Shown here one piece after another: positions 10,684-21,149 of a stretch of 64,000 nucleotides of DNA. The notes under the pieces are model-generated. The model searched no databases and had not been told where the DNA came from. It worked only from the letters and a program-made list of their open reading frames with translations. Positions within the stretch are counted from its first letter, which is position 1; each line of letters starts with the position of its first letter. Source of the DNA: Megascapheus bottae (taxonomy: Eukaryota; Chordata; Mammalia; Rodentia; Geomyidae); assembly GCA_024803745.1 (NCBI GenBank), contig JANJXV010000004.1, positions 55,904,858 through 55,968,857 of the forward strand, given 5' to 3'. A program made the translations under genes and the position numbers.

Positions 10684-11781
10684 CTATGTGTGCTCTCGGC
10701 ACCGAATGAGTTTTTTAAAAGCCAGTTTAAAGTCTTCATTAAAACTTGTGTAGAGCAGAGGGTTGATCAGAGAATTCACATAACCCAGCCAGGTCAAAAA
10801 ATCAGACACTTCAGAAGACACAGTATAGATGCTCAGACCTACAATCAGTTCTTTGATGAAAAATGGCAGCCAAGACAAGATGAATGCACCCAAAATCAGT
10901 CCCAGGATGCGAGCTGCCTTGCGTTCCCTGGTACTGGAGATCTGTTGTCGCTCTCCAGGGTGATCTAGGTCGTTGTCGAAGGGCGGGATCCTAATGGAGC
11001 TGTGGATCTTTTCAAACTCCGTGGTAGGGTCTGAGGTTGAGAAGTCAGACACACAGAAAGTCTGTGTTAGTTTGCAACTGGCAAAAGAATTCTGACTGTC
11101 TGTGCTTCTGTTGCTTAAATGCCGGCTTGATCCCCTCTTTTGGTAAAGGCTCTTGGCCGCGTGGTAAATGCGGTAATAGAGAATCAGGATCAAAGTCAAA
11201 GGGATGTAAAATGCCCCCAGTGTGGAATAGATGGTGTAGATCACGTGGTCATGCTGGATGGTGCACTGGCTGGGGGGTGGGCTGAGCTGGCGGTGGCTCC
11301 TCCAGAACAGAGGGGGCATGGAAATGAAGATGGAGATCGTCCAGACTGTGAGGATCATCAGTCCAGCTCTCTTGGCTGTCCTCTTCCTGGCATACTCAAT
11401 AGCATTGGTGATGGCCCAGTACCTGTCCAGGGCAATCACACACAGATGGAGGATGGAGCAGGTGCAGCAGGTCATGTCCACACTCAGCCACACCTCACAG
11501 ACGAAGTACCCAAGCTTCCAGCTCTCCATGACAATGTACATGATGCTTAGGGGCATGACCAGCACAGCCACCAGGAGGTCTGTCACAGCCAGGGAACAGA
11601 TCAGGTAGTTTGCAGGCTGGTGGAGCTTCTTGGTGGTACTGATGGCCAAGATCACAGCTGTGTTCAGCAACATGGTGAGGATGGTAATGAGCACCAGAGT
11701 CATGCAAATGAGCATCTTCTCTGGGATAGTCTTAGGCCTCCCAGCAGAGCCGCCTTCTGCAGTACAGTTAGTGAGATTCAT
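10684..11781 (-). CDS. HTR1E: 5-hydroxytryptamine receptor 1E (5-HT1E), complete
   Basis: Class A GPCR of the plasma membrane. 5-HT1 receptors bind serotonin and couple to Gi/o, lowering cAMP. The reading frame gives 365 residues, the length of human 5-HT1E. Visible marks: N-linked glycosylation sequons at Asn2 and Asn5; TM1 about 22-48; TM2 with Asp68; Cys95 and Cys173 as the conserved disulfide pair; TM3 with amine-binding Asp102 and the DRY motif at 119-121; TM4 with Trp147; TM5 with Pro194; a long third loop about 208-285, rich in Ser and Thr; TM6 with the SWLP variant of CWxP at 303-306 and Glu311; TM7 with NPxxY at 340-344; Cys361 near the C-terminus as a possible palmitoylation site. 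The start is set by homology: the frame stays open 60 codons upstream, but a likely splice acceptor lies in that stretch. The start context is aac-ATG-A, with A at -3. No frameshift or stop is present. Paralogue HTR1F is the main alternative, but the N-terminus and third loop match 1E. Confidence 0.97.
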   Translation of the reverse strand: MNLTNCTAEGGSAGRPKTIPEKMLICMTLVLITILTMLLNTAVILAISTTKKLHQPANYLICSLAVTDLLVAVLVMPLSIMYIVMESWKLGYFVCEVWLSVDMTCCTCSILHLCVIALDRYWAITNAIEYARKRTAKRAGLMILTVWTISIFISMPPLFWRSHRQLSPPPSQCTIQHDHVIYTIYSTLGAFYIPLTLILILYYRIYHAAKSLYQKRGSSRHLSNRSTDSQNSFASCKLTQTFCVSDFSTSDPTTEFEKIHSSIRIPPFDNDLDHPGERQQISSTRERKAARILGLILGAFILSWLPFFIKELIVGLSIYTVSSEVSDFLTWLGYVNSLINPLLYTSFNEDFKLAFKKLIRCREHT

Positions 11782-11950
11782 GTTTCTGCACTGCTGAAGG
11801 ACACCACGAGAAGCGATTGGGCCTTTCTCTTCAGCTGGAAATGATGGAGCCTCCAGTGTCTCTATACTTGTTTCAGCTTTACTGCCTCCTGGGCTCCCTT
11901 TTTGGATGGTAAAGAAGATGGCCACAGCATTTCTTCTGAATGGAGAGTCC
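11782..11950 (-). other. HTR1E: HTR1E 5' untranslated part of the coding exon (inferred)
   Basis: The 169 bases between the candidate splice acceptor and the start codon remain open in the HTR1E frame. That is the reason a longer 425-residue reading frame, starting at 11961, can be drawn. The first codons of that longer frame lie upstream of the acceptor, so they would be intronic in a spliced mRNA. The encoded extension has no signal-peptide character and I recognise no domain in it. Confidence 0.6.
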
Positions 11951-11965
11951 CTGGAAAACATTAAG
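11951..11965 (-). other. Candidate 3' splice site of HTR1E intron 1
   Basis: Read on the minus strand, ttaatgttttccag directly precedes GGACTC, giving a short pyrimidine run and an AG at 11951-11952. Human HTR1E has its whole coding region in the last exon behind a non-coding exon, so an acceptor at this place is expected. A second AG (tcag, about 11971) follows an A-rich run and is a poorer candidate. Confidence 0.55.
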
Positions 11966-12265
11966 GCACTGATTTTTTTTTTAAAGGCCTCATTTTCCTC
12001 TGGAAAATATAAGATTTTATATTCTTAAAACACCATGCAATTTACACATACTTTTCTTCTTGCTTTAGGTAATTTGAATTCATCTTTTGCAAAATCTTAT
12101 GAAGAATCCTTGTTTTTGTTACTTAAATTTCCAAACTACTTTTGATGTATGACCAAATTCTAAGTCTATTGTACTACCTGAAGTAGTTTCTTATGTATAT
12201 TATTTTTGATCCGTTTAATTTGGAAAGGCATAACTGAGAAGATATGTGCACATTTTTAAAGATTT
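11966..12265. other. Start of presumed HTR1E intron 1
   Basis: AT-rich sequence just upstream of the coding exon, free of recognisable repeats. Confidence 0.5.
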
Positions 12266-12267
12266 TA

Positions 12268-12370
12268 AAGGAAGTGGCACTGTGGCTCAAGAGGTAGAAC
12301 ACTAGCATTGAGCTGAAATGCTCAGAGACAACATCCAGGCCCAGAGTTCAAGCTTCATGACCAACAACAA
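12268..12370 (+). mobile_element. Geo monomer (truncated dimeric SINE)
   Basis: Only the right half (ggaagtggcactgtggctca to gttcaagcttcatgacc) and an A/C-rich tail remain. Confidence 0.78.
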
Positions 12371-12403
12371 CAACTGAAAAAAGACTTTAAAAACTGTGAG
12401 ACT

Positions 12404-12618
12404 GGGGGCTGGGAGTTTGGTCTAGTGATAGAGTTCTTGCCTAGCGTGCACAAAGACCCAGGTTCCAATCCTCAGTACCACATTCATAGAAAAAAGTCGA
12501 AAGTGGTGCTGAGGCTCAAGTGGTAGAGCTCTAGCCTTGAGAAAACCCAAGAACAAAGCTCAGGCCCTGAGCCTATGTCCAGGACTGGCAAACAACAACA
12601 ACAACAACAACAACAAAA
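12404..12618 (+). mobile_element. IDL-Geo SINE, first of a stacked pair
   Basis: Full length, with a (caa)n tail. Preceded by aaaactgtgagact at about 12390, repeated right after it at 12619. Confidence 0.9.
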
Positions 12619-12632
12619 AAAACTGTGAGACT

Positions 12633-12824
12633 GGGCCAGGAGCATGGCTTAGTGGTAGAGCGTTTGGCTAGTGTGCATGAAGCTCTGGGTTCGGTTCCTT
12701 GGTACCACATGCAAAGAAAAAAAAGCTGGAAGTGGTGCCATAGCTCCAGTGGTAGAGTTCTAGTCTTGAGAAAGCCCAAGGACAGTGCCCAGGCTCTGAG
12801 TTCAAGCCTCAGGAGTGGCAAAAA
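12633..12824 (+). mobile_element. IDL-Geo SINE, second of a stacked pair
   Basis: More diverged copy (gggccaggagcatggcttag). A degraded third target copy, aattgtgacact, follows at 12826. Confidence 0.88.
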
Positions 12825-13054
12825 TAATTGTGACACTATGAGAAAAATAACAACAACTCTATTGTTGATTATGGGCACCAAATCAGTTCATAAAGTTTCA
12901 CTGAAAAATTCTACTCCAAAGGTGTATTAGTATCACGATGGGATTTTGTATACTGACATGTTTAGTCTTAGTGCTTCTGGTAAATTATTCTTCAAGTACT
13001 GTAGTAAATCAACCATGAGAATAGTACTACCATCAAACTTAATTGTTGAGGATG

Positions 13055-13137
13055 AGAATGTAGGTAGCTAAGTGTAGAGCAATTGCCTTGCATGCACGAG
13101 ATCCTAGATTCAATCCCTAATACTCACACAGGCACAC
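13055..13137 (+). mobile_element. ID-like SINE monomer
   Basis: gtaggtagctaagtgtagagc, then gccttgcatgcacgagatcc and gattcaatccctaatac match a diverged ID core. Confidence 0.65.
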
Positions 13138-13840
13138 AATCTAAAAATCTCTAGATTTTTTTGTGGAAGAGGAAGGTGGAAAAAGGTAGTCAAATATAAT
13201 CAGTGTGTACTGTAGACATGTGTAGAAATATCACATGGAACCTCACTAATATGCACAGCAATGTGCTAAAACAATTATAGTAAATAAAATATGCAGATGA
13301 CTAAAAATTATAAAGTGTATTTAGTCTTGGCTAACATGTGTTCTGTGTATTATGAGTCTATGTCTCACACATGTGTCTATTTCTCTCAATAAAGTCCATG
13401 AGTGGGCTTTTTTTTAGCACAACAAATGCATAAATGCATTGTAGTTTATTATCATTATCAAGTAAGTCAGTGACATTTTAAAGAAAAAGTCAAATATGGA
13501 TGCCTAGCTATGAGAGCTAAACAATCAAAATTTGAATATTCACAGTGAATGACTGCTGTATAGAAGTCGATTCAATTATCTGGTGCCAAGGGATTAGGTC
13601 CAGAAAGACAAATGAAAATATGAGAAAAGAAACTGGATATTTTGGCAGTTTTAGAAGTTAAATAAATTGGTGCATATCACATTAACAGACATAATCATTT
13701 TTAGCAGATGATGTGTTTTGGATACTCTTTAGCAGGGAATGAATGAGTAGAATCCTTTAGGTAAATTTAGGCATAAAAATCTCTACCTTGCAGGAGATGT
13801 CTAGCCTTGGATTTAATTCTCCTGTTTATAGAGCAAAAAC
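13138..13840. other. Unassigned AT-rich stretch
   Basis: No gene or recognisable repeat. Confidence 0.5.
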
Positions 13841-14895
13841 TACTACACTGTTAGGAGTATAAACTTGTTCAACCACTCTAGAAAGCAGTATGGTGGCTCC
13901 TCAAAAGACTAAATATAGAGCTCCCTTATGACCCAGCAAGTTCACTCCTATTTCTGGACATTTACCCAAATGTCCAGAAACAAGGACATACTATAGCTAC
14001 TGCCACTACCATGTTCATTGCAGCATTATTTACCATAGCTAAGATATGGACCCTACCCAGATGCTCCTCACTAGATCAAGAAAATGTGGACAATGGAATT
14101 CTATACTGTTGTTAGAATTACATCACCCCATTTGTAAGGAAATGGTCAGACTTGGAAAAATTCATACTAAGTAAAGTAAAATGGACCCAAAGAAACATAG
14201 GCTCTATTTGCAATAATTAGTATGTGTCTACAATTCTCGTAGCTGAGAACCACAATAGCTCAAAAGTTATATACATATGGCCGTAAAGGATGAGACTAAA
14301 AAATGAAACTCCAGGATAACAAGAGGTTAATCTTTGTGATTATTGTTCCTTTTTTTTTTTGTCAGTCATGGGGCTTGAACTCTGGGCCTGGAAGGTATCC
14401 CCGAGCTCTTCATGTGAAGATTAGCACTCTTCCACTTGAGCCACAGTGCTACTTCCCATTTTCTGGTGATTAACTGGAGATAAAAGTCTCATGGACTTTT
14501 GTTCCCAGGCTGGCTTTGAACTGCTATCCTCAGATCTCAGCCTCTTGAGTAGCTAGGATTATAGGCATGAGCCACTGGCGCCTGACTGTGATCATTGTTC
14601 TTAATGTACTATGTGAAGTTATTTTTTTTTCTCTCTCTTCTTTTTTTCTCCTTATGATTCATCTCATGTTGTTACTATATCTGACTTTGGTACCTGGTAT
14701 TTTGTATATAAGTTTATTTGAAATACGGAAGGTCAGGGGAAAAACAAGAAGATTGGGAAGGGTAGGGGAGGCAAATTGGGAAAAAAAATTTTGGAAGGGG
14801 TATCAATGTTCAAGAAGTAATATACTCACTACCTGAGGAATGTAACTGTAACACTTCTATACATTGTCCTGACAATAAAATACAATTATTATTTT
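13841..14895 (+). mobile_element. LINE-1 3' end, split by a SINE
   Basis: The 3' part of ORF2 (caaccactctagaaagcagt; gcagcattatttaccatag; gtaaggaaatggtcagactt) and the 3' UTR ending in cctgacaataaaatac. 5' truncated, with ORF2 broken. A SINE lies at 14351-14586. A perfect hairpin at 13951-13980 is not shared by the other L1 copies here. Confidence 0.9.
14351..14586 (-). mobile_element. 7SL/B1-like-Geo SINE inserted in L1
   Basis: Complete antisense dimer. Target repeats tgtgattattgttcct (14335-14350) and tgtgatcattgttctt (14587-14602) show it landed after the L1. Confidence 0.93.
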
Positions 14896-15204
14896 GAAAA
14901 ATGAGGGAAATGACACTATTTATCTCCAGATGGAGAATCCAAAAGAAAATAACAGTGATTTTACCAAAGACCACATATAGGACCATTGTTTGGGTACAGT
15001 TTGTATCATTCTGCACTTAAAGTTTCTTCTTCCTTCTGTGTCTTCCACTGTCTTTGAAGGTATTTCTGGATTACTACTTCCAGATGTCTCTTGGGTTTCT
15101 CTAGTTCCACCATGAGGTTTGCTCTGCAATCCCCTTTGTTTTGTAGATGGATAGTTTTTGCCAAGCTAGTGTCTGTCTATCCTTTCATAAACATTTTTAT
15201 GTCT
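14896..15204. other. Unassigned stretch
   Basis: No recognisable repeat or gene. Confidence 0.5.
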
Positions 15205-15330
15205 CAGCCTATTTAATTGGTTTGGGGATCAGTCAGATCTAACTTTAAACTGTAGCTGAGCCATCTACTAGTTGTTTGGGTTATGCCGTCTACATTTTTC
15301 TCTGTGTATCCTCTCAATAAAATGAAATAA
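15205..15330 (+). repeat. MIR-like ancient SINE
   Basis: ctgagccatctactagttg, then tttgggttatgc and tcctctcaataaaatgaaa follow the MIR core order, much diverged. Confidence 0.6.
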
Positions 15331-15360
15331 CTTGTTATTTTTTCATGTATTAATTTTTGG

Positions 15361-15363
<3 letters not shown>

Positions 15364-15403
<40 letters not shown>
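15364..15403 (+). repeat. (GT)n microsatellite
   Basis: About 20 uninterrupted GT units. Confidence 0.98.
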
Positions 15404-15404
<1 letters not shown>

Positions 15405-15634
15405 CTTGAGATTTGCAGGATAAAGCTGTGCTCAAGGTTTACTTTTTTGTTCTAATTGTAAGACTGAGACTATGGAAAGAAGCACAGAAAGGCACAGAAA
15501 AGGTTAGGAATTACAGTACAGGCAATTAAGACCAGAGCTGCTGCACACAGCAGAACTATCAATAGAACTTTATTGAGCTCCCTCACCACTTAATAGTCAT
15601 TGCTTTGGGGTTGTAAGTTTTTTCCGTGTTTTGT

Positions 15635-15637
<3 letters not shown>

Positions 15638-15684
<47 letters not shown>

Positions 15685-15694
15685 TGTGTGCATG
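15638..15694 (+). repeat. (GT)n with GC-containing alternating tail
   Basis: GT units run into gcgcgcatgtgtgtgcatg, an alternating purine-pyrimidine tract, at the tail end of an antisense SINE. Confidence 0.97.
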
Positions 15695-15696
15695 CT

Positions 15697-15905
15697 CGCA
15701 TGCTAGGTCTTGGGGCTTTGCTGCTGTTAGGCTGTTTTGCTCCAGACTTGTGCTCTACCACTTCAGCCACAGCTCCACTTCTGGATTCTTTGGTACTGGA
15801 GTTAAGTCTCATGGACTTTTCTGCGTGGCTGGCTTTGAACTGTGATCCTTAGATCTCAGCTTCCTGGGTGGCTAAGATTACAGGTGTGAGCCAGTGGTGC
15901 CTGGC
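15697..15905 (-). mobile_element. 7SL/B1-like-Geo SINE
   Basis: Both halves are present, with a short deletion at the junction. Its tail has become the adjacent GT/GC repeat. Confidence 0.82.
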
Positions 15906-15992
15906 TCATAACTATTTTTTACTGATCCATAAGCTACACAGTTCTGGTGGATAGTAATTACTTCTAGTAAAGTTACATTTAAAACCACTACA

Positions 15993-16220
15993 GGGCTGGG
16001 AGTTTGGCCTAGTGGTAGAGTGCTTGCCTAGCATGCATGAAGACCTGGATTTGATTCCTTGGTACCACATACACAGACAAAAAAAGCCGGAAGTGGTGCT
16101 GAGGCTCACGTGGTAGAGCTCTAGCCTTGAGAAAGCCCAAGGACAGTGCTCAGGCCCTGAGCTCGAGCCCAGGACTGGTCAAAACAAACCAAAACCCCCC
16201 AAAAAACAAAAAACCATTAC
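15993..16220 (+). mobile_element. IDL-Geo SINE
   Basis: Complete, with a long mixed A/C tail. aaccactac before and aaccattac after are likely target repeats. Confidence 0.9.
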
Positions 16221-16638
16221 CAGTTCGTGTCTGGGGCAGGGGGTCCATTCTCAGTCCTTTAATGTGACTTTCTGGTTTATTTTGTTTCCAAGCCTATCTG
16301 AAAAGGGGGGTTACATTTTATATTCATGTGTTTTCATTGATTCTAAACTCTTCCATACATCCTCTTTCATCATATTTTTATTCAATAGTAGATTTTGATG
16401 TTTTTCTCCACAATAGCACAAATAACATATTCTTTTCGATAGACAAGTAGATTAGGCCTAAAAGACCTAGCTGGGAAGTGAATGTTGGAAAAGTTCTAAG
16501 ATTTGGGTCCTAGAGCTCTTTACTAAAAAAATAAAAGAAGACTACTTAAAAATAAGTACCTGTGGAGCTTAGACAAAGGACAGAAAACTTTAGAAATTTC
16601 AGTTTATGGTAATGGCAGTTAAAAATGTAGTTGTTTGG
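16221..16638. other. Unassigned stretch
   Basis: No gene or recognisable repeat. Confidence 0.5.
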
Positions 16639-16639
16639 A

Positions 16640-16826
16640 GAACCAGTCCTGGGGCTGCCAATCCTGGGGCTTGAATACTGGGCACTGTCCTTGGGCTTTC
16701 TCAAGGTTGGCATTCTACCACTTGAGCCACAGCACCACTTCTGGCTTTTTCTATGTATGTGGTACCAAGGAATTGAACTCAGGACTTTGTGCATGCTAGG
16801 TAAGCACTCTAGGCCAAACTCTACCA
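16640..16826 (-). mobile_element. IDL-Geo SINE, rearranged 5' end
   Basis: The ID half lacks part of the region before the A box: aagcactctaggccaaactctacc joins normally separate pieces. A partial second copy of the tail end (ccagtcctggggctg) precedes it. Confidence 0.82.
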
Positions 16827-16829
16827 CCC

Positions 16830-19198
16830 TTGATAGTTGTTTTTTTTTTTTTTGGAGAAGTGATTGTCTTTCATAAGTTTATAATTGGCTTTTTACACTG
16901 TTATTTGTTATACCACTTAATAGCTTTGCTATTAGGACAGAAAACATTTTGGGGGCAAGTAAAATGTAACAGAACAATAAAAAAGCAATAAAAGTAAGCT
17001 GGTGAGAGTCAGTGGGGCCTGGGTACCAGGTAAGTAGAATTCATAAGCAATTTTAGTCCTTGGGAGGGAGACATTGAAGAGGTTGAAGATAATAGTCATA
17101 CCAAGGAAATGATACAACATCAATTGTCTTGGGTTCATTTTAACCTTTTAAGAAAATAGCACATGGTTTTATAATCACTAACAACTCTTAAGTAGACAGT
17201 ATGATTTCTAATTAGAACAGTGCTGGCTAAATAGCTCCTGAAAATCTCATTCATCTCTTTAGCATTTCACATTGTGGTAGAGGATAGACCATAATAACAC
17301 AGAGACCAAAATATGTTCTGTACCACTGATCCAAATGCTAATATAAGTACACTAAAGTTTTATTAGTTAAATAGAATGGGAAATTAACTGCAATAATCAA
17401 AGCAAAATAGATCCATCTAAATCGGGAGTTAATTCAGGGACTACTTGGAGATTTGTAAGCTTAATTATCACATAGAAAATAGCAATGCAGCACAAGATCA
17501 CATTTGGATTTTTTTTCATTAAAATTGCAAATAGGTAAGAATCATTGTAACCCAAATTGCTTAGTACATAAGCTTCTTGTTTCTGTCTAGCAGTATTAGC
17601 TGTTAATATTTCCATGTATGTATATTACATATATTAGGGATGGAAATTGAGTGTTTATTATAAAAGAAAAAACACTCCTTAAGAATTTTAATAAAGGAAT
17701 ATTTTGCACTTGGAGAAAAGATACTAGGATACAAAAACATTACAAATGTTTTCAATCTTCAGTCCTGTCCCTGATTCCTGTTAAGAGTAGCGTGGAAGGG
17801 GAAAGTTAAAGAAGAGAATTCTGAAAAATTAGACTTAAGAATCTACACACTTGATTAAAATCTAAACTTGTTTTGCTTTAGAAAAATCTTTAATATACCA
17901 AAAGGCCTGTTTTAGTGACATGTTAGTTGTAACAGAAAGCCTCCTTCCCACCCCTTGTCAGTTACAGTGTGCAGGATTACTAGTTAACACATTAATGATA
18001 AGTCCATGTGTGCCTTTTAAACCCATCACCGAGCTCTTGTGATGGATAACACTGTGAATATATCAACTCCTGAAGAAGGGTAGACAGGAACATTGTAGGT
18101 GCTAATGGAGGACTGAGAGGCCCACAGAACCAGCTTCTCCAGAACTACAGCCCTCAGCCCTACTGCAAAGGAGAGCCTCATTTTAAAACCCAACTATTTG
18201 CCTCCAATTTGGCACCCAGCAACCTGAGTAATTTTTCTCCTTCAGGAAAAAATCCCACACATGACTACCTATACCCATATATAGCATCTCTTTTTTACAT
18301 TTAAATATAAAAATACTGCTCTGCTTTGTGTTATCAATGGGGGACCATGCAATTGAGGATCTCTTTCTAGATGGGGATGTCCTTCCACAGCTCGGATCTG
18401 AGCTTTGTGTTCAGGAGAGGGCTGTGGCCTACACCAGGGAAATTACCATAGCAACAGAGGAATGTGTTCTTCTCCCTCACCTCAGCCCCTCCCTTCTTGC
18501 CTAGCTCTCCTTTGTAATACAGAGTTGGTGATCCTTTGAGAAACAGCCTCTATCAAAAAGGGAAAACCTGTTATTTAACCTGAAGAAAAGTCCTTCCTTC
18601 TCTGTCCTCCTATGCCAACTACAGAAACACACCTGATGAGATTGATAGTGCCTACCCCTCATTCACTACAACATTAGAAAGCTGCAGTGACAAGAAAAAT
18701 GGGGGAAGGAGAGGGGAGGGGACGGGTGTAAAGAGACTAAGAACTTGACCCCTCTACCCTGACCAAAGAAAGCAAGATTAATTGAGCATGAGGAAGAAAA
18801 AGACCTTGATCTTCTGTGCTTGAGTTACAGTAAACTAAGAGGAGGAGGAGTATTGGAGGAGGAGGAGGATGGAGAACTGGGAGTCTCTGTAGGTCCTGCT
18901 GGTTTGTGTGGAAGGGCTCATCATTAGATTTGTGGAGAAAACATATAGGACTATGGTTTCTGCCACTGTACAAGGATCACAATTGGTAGACAGTGACGCT
19001 CTTCCAAATATTCCAAGAACTAATCTGCTTGTGGTCAGAATTCTATTTTATAATATTTCATTAGGGATTTCTTTATCTATATTTTATGAAGGTTGCAGTG
19101 CTTCAAAGAATCAACTTTCTTTTTCCAACCTGTTCTTTTTTTAATATCTTTGGCTTCTGCTCTTATATTTATCATTTCCTTCCTTATGTATGTACTTA
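16830..19198. other. Repeat-poor island
   Basis: 2.4 kb without a recognisable SINE or L1, the longest such stretch in the window. It has a GAG-rich run near 18840-18872. No open frame resembles a protein. Confidence 0.5.
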
Positions 19199-19437
19199 TT
19201 TATTTGTCATGGGGCTTGAACTCTAGGCCTGGGTGCTGTTTTTGAGCTTTTGAGCTCTTGAGCTCAAGGCTAATACTCTGCCATTTGTGCCACATCACCA
19301 ATTCCAGTTTTCTGGTGGTAAATTGGAGATAAGAGTTTCACAGACATCTCTTTCCTGGGCTGGCTTTGAACTGTGATCCTCAGATCTCAACCTCCTGAGT
19401 AGCTAGTATTAAAGGTGGGACCCACTGGCCCCCAGCT
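19199..19437 (-). mobile_element. 7SL/B1-like-Geo SINE
   Basis: Complete dimer with a local repeat of gagcttttgagctcttgagc in the Geo half. Confidence 0.88.
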
Positions 19438-19439
19438 TG

Positions 19440-20190
19440 ATTTATTGTTTCTTTTCCTTGCAGTGCTAGAAACCACATTTAGTTTTTTGAGGTAGGAGCT
19501 AAGATTTTTAGCTAGTCATTTTTTTAATGCAAACATGTTAAAATGTATCTTTTAGTACTACTTTAGCTGCATTCATAAATCCTTTATTTTAATTTTGACA
19601 ACATTTAAAGTTTTTCATAACTTTCTTTGGTCTATGGATTTTTCAGAACTATACTAATTGGTTGTTAAGGTTTGGCGGATTCTCCATTTATCTTTTGGCC
19701 ATTGCCTTCTAATTAGGTTCCATTGTGATCAAAGTATACACCCAATCTGACTTTAGTTATTTTAAGTTTATTGAGGTCTGTTTCATGGTCCAGAGTAATG
19801 TCTATCATGGGCCCTCACATAAGAGGATTAATCTGCTATTGGGTTTGGAACATTCTGTAAGTAGTCATTAATTTTTTTTTTTTTGCCAGTTCTGGGGCCT
19901 GAGCACTGCCCTTGGACTTTCTCAAGGCTAGAGCTCTACCACTTGAGCCAGTGTACCACTTCTGGATTTTTTTCTATGTATGTGGTACCAAGGAATTGAA
20001 TCCAGGTCTTCATGCATGCTAGGCAAGCACTCTATCACTAGGCCAAACTCCTGGCCCTTAGTCATTAAATTTTGTTGTTGTAACTTCTGTAGATTTTTGA
20101 CTATTTTGTTCTGTTCCATCTTGAGAGAGCTAAGTGAAGGCTTCAGTTGCAGTTATAGGTTTTTCTATTTCTCCTTTCACTTCTACTAAA
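19440..20190 (-). mobile_element. Ancient L1-type LINE fragment
   Basis: ggttccattgtgatcaaagt, then ttattgaggtctgtttcatg and gtccagagtaatgtctatc follow the antisense ORF2 pattern of old mammalian L1s. Split by a SINE at 19871-20058. Confidence 0.7.
19871..20058 (-). mobile_element. IDL-Geo SINE inserted in old LINE
   Basis: tagtcatta at 19862-19870 and 20059-20067 are the target repeats. The Geo half has a short deletion after ccagttctgggg. Confidence 0.92.
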
Positions 20191-20218
20191 TGTTGCTCTA
20201 CACATATGTGTATATATA

Positions 20219-20266
20219 TTCATGCATGCTAGGTAAGCACTCTACCACTAGGCCAAACTTCCAGCC
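20219..20266 (-). mobile_element. IDL SINE 5' fragment
   Basis: Only the first ~48 bases of the ID half survive (catgctaggtaagcactcta to ttccagccc). Confidence 0.75.
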
Positions 20267-20288
20267 CATGGCTTGGAAATTTTTTTGT

Positions 20289-20845
20289 TTATTTAATAAT
20301 TTTTTTATTGTGATTGATAGAAGGGTTACATTATATTCACCAGATAGAAGGTGCATAACTTCACAAACATTGATACCCTTTCTCATGACATGGTCCCCAT
20401 TTCCCTCCCACCCTCCCCCCACTTATCTTGATTTCCCCCTTTCCTATCCAATTTCAACTAACCAATTAAGCACATATAAAATATATCAGATAACAAGGTA
20501 AAATATTGTAACAATATGAGATAACCAAGGGATAGCAAAAGAGATGAGCAATAACATAGTACATTAAGGACAGCAGTCACTCATTATATGGCTTTTGTTT
20601 CCTTCTCCTGGAGGTCCTTATATTTAGTGTCATACTATTTGGCCTAATGTCTCTAGATTTTGTTTCATTGTAAATCTCTGCTAGGAGAGCTCAAGGTTTC
20701 TACTGATTATGACAAATGAGGGAGACTGTTGAGCCTATGTTCCTTTGAGTCTGGCTTACTTAATATGATTTTTTTCTGTCTTTTCATTTCCTTACAAATG
20801 GGGCAATGTTTTTCTTTCTGACAGCAGCATAGAAAAATTTTTAAG
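20289..20845 (-). mobile_element. LINE-1 3' end
   Basis: Antisense 3' UTR (attgtgattgatagaagggt, then ttgatacccttt) and the last part of ORF2 (tttccttacaaatggggcaa). 5' truncated. Confidence 0.88.
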
Positions 20846-20891
20846 AAGTAATTTTATCTTGTCTAAATAGTATATTTGAGTTTGTTTCATT

Positions 20892-20907
<16 letters not shown>

Positions 20908-20924
<17 letters not shown>

Positions 20925-21138
20925 CTGGCTTTGGCGCTTGAATTTAGGACTTAGGACTTTGACACTCTCCCCGATCCTTTCTGCTCAAGGCTAGCACTCT
21001 ATCACATGAGTCACAGCTTTACTTCCAGCTTTTTGGTAGCAAATTGGATATAACTCATGATGTTCTAGCTTTTTGGTAGTAAATTGGATATAACTCATGA
21101 GTAGCTAGGATTCCATGTGTGAGCCATCAGTGTCCAGT
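20908..21138 (-). mobile_element. 7SL/B1-like-Geo SINE with internal duplication
   Basis: The dimer lacks most of the central B1-like half. The junction segment ending in ggatataactcatga is present twice, 40 bases apart (to 21060 and 21100). Confidence 0.8.
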
Positions 21139-21149
21139 TGTTTCTTTGT

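Noticed and set aside
10690..11844. Several open frames on the plus strand and in other frames across HTR1E (10690-10968, 11037-11285, 11140-11550, 11258-11608, 11495-11707, 11620-11844)
   Set aside because: They are shadows of the receptor coding sequence. None resembles a protein.
15597..15852. Frames rich in Val/Cys or Thr/His near 15600
   Set aside because: They come from the GT/AC microsatellite and an adjacent SINE.
18838..18872. GAG-rich run as a possible regulatory GAGA element
   Set aside because: Short imperfect trinucleotide run; nothing beyond composition supports a function.
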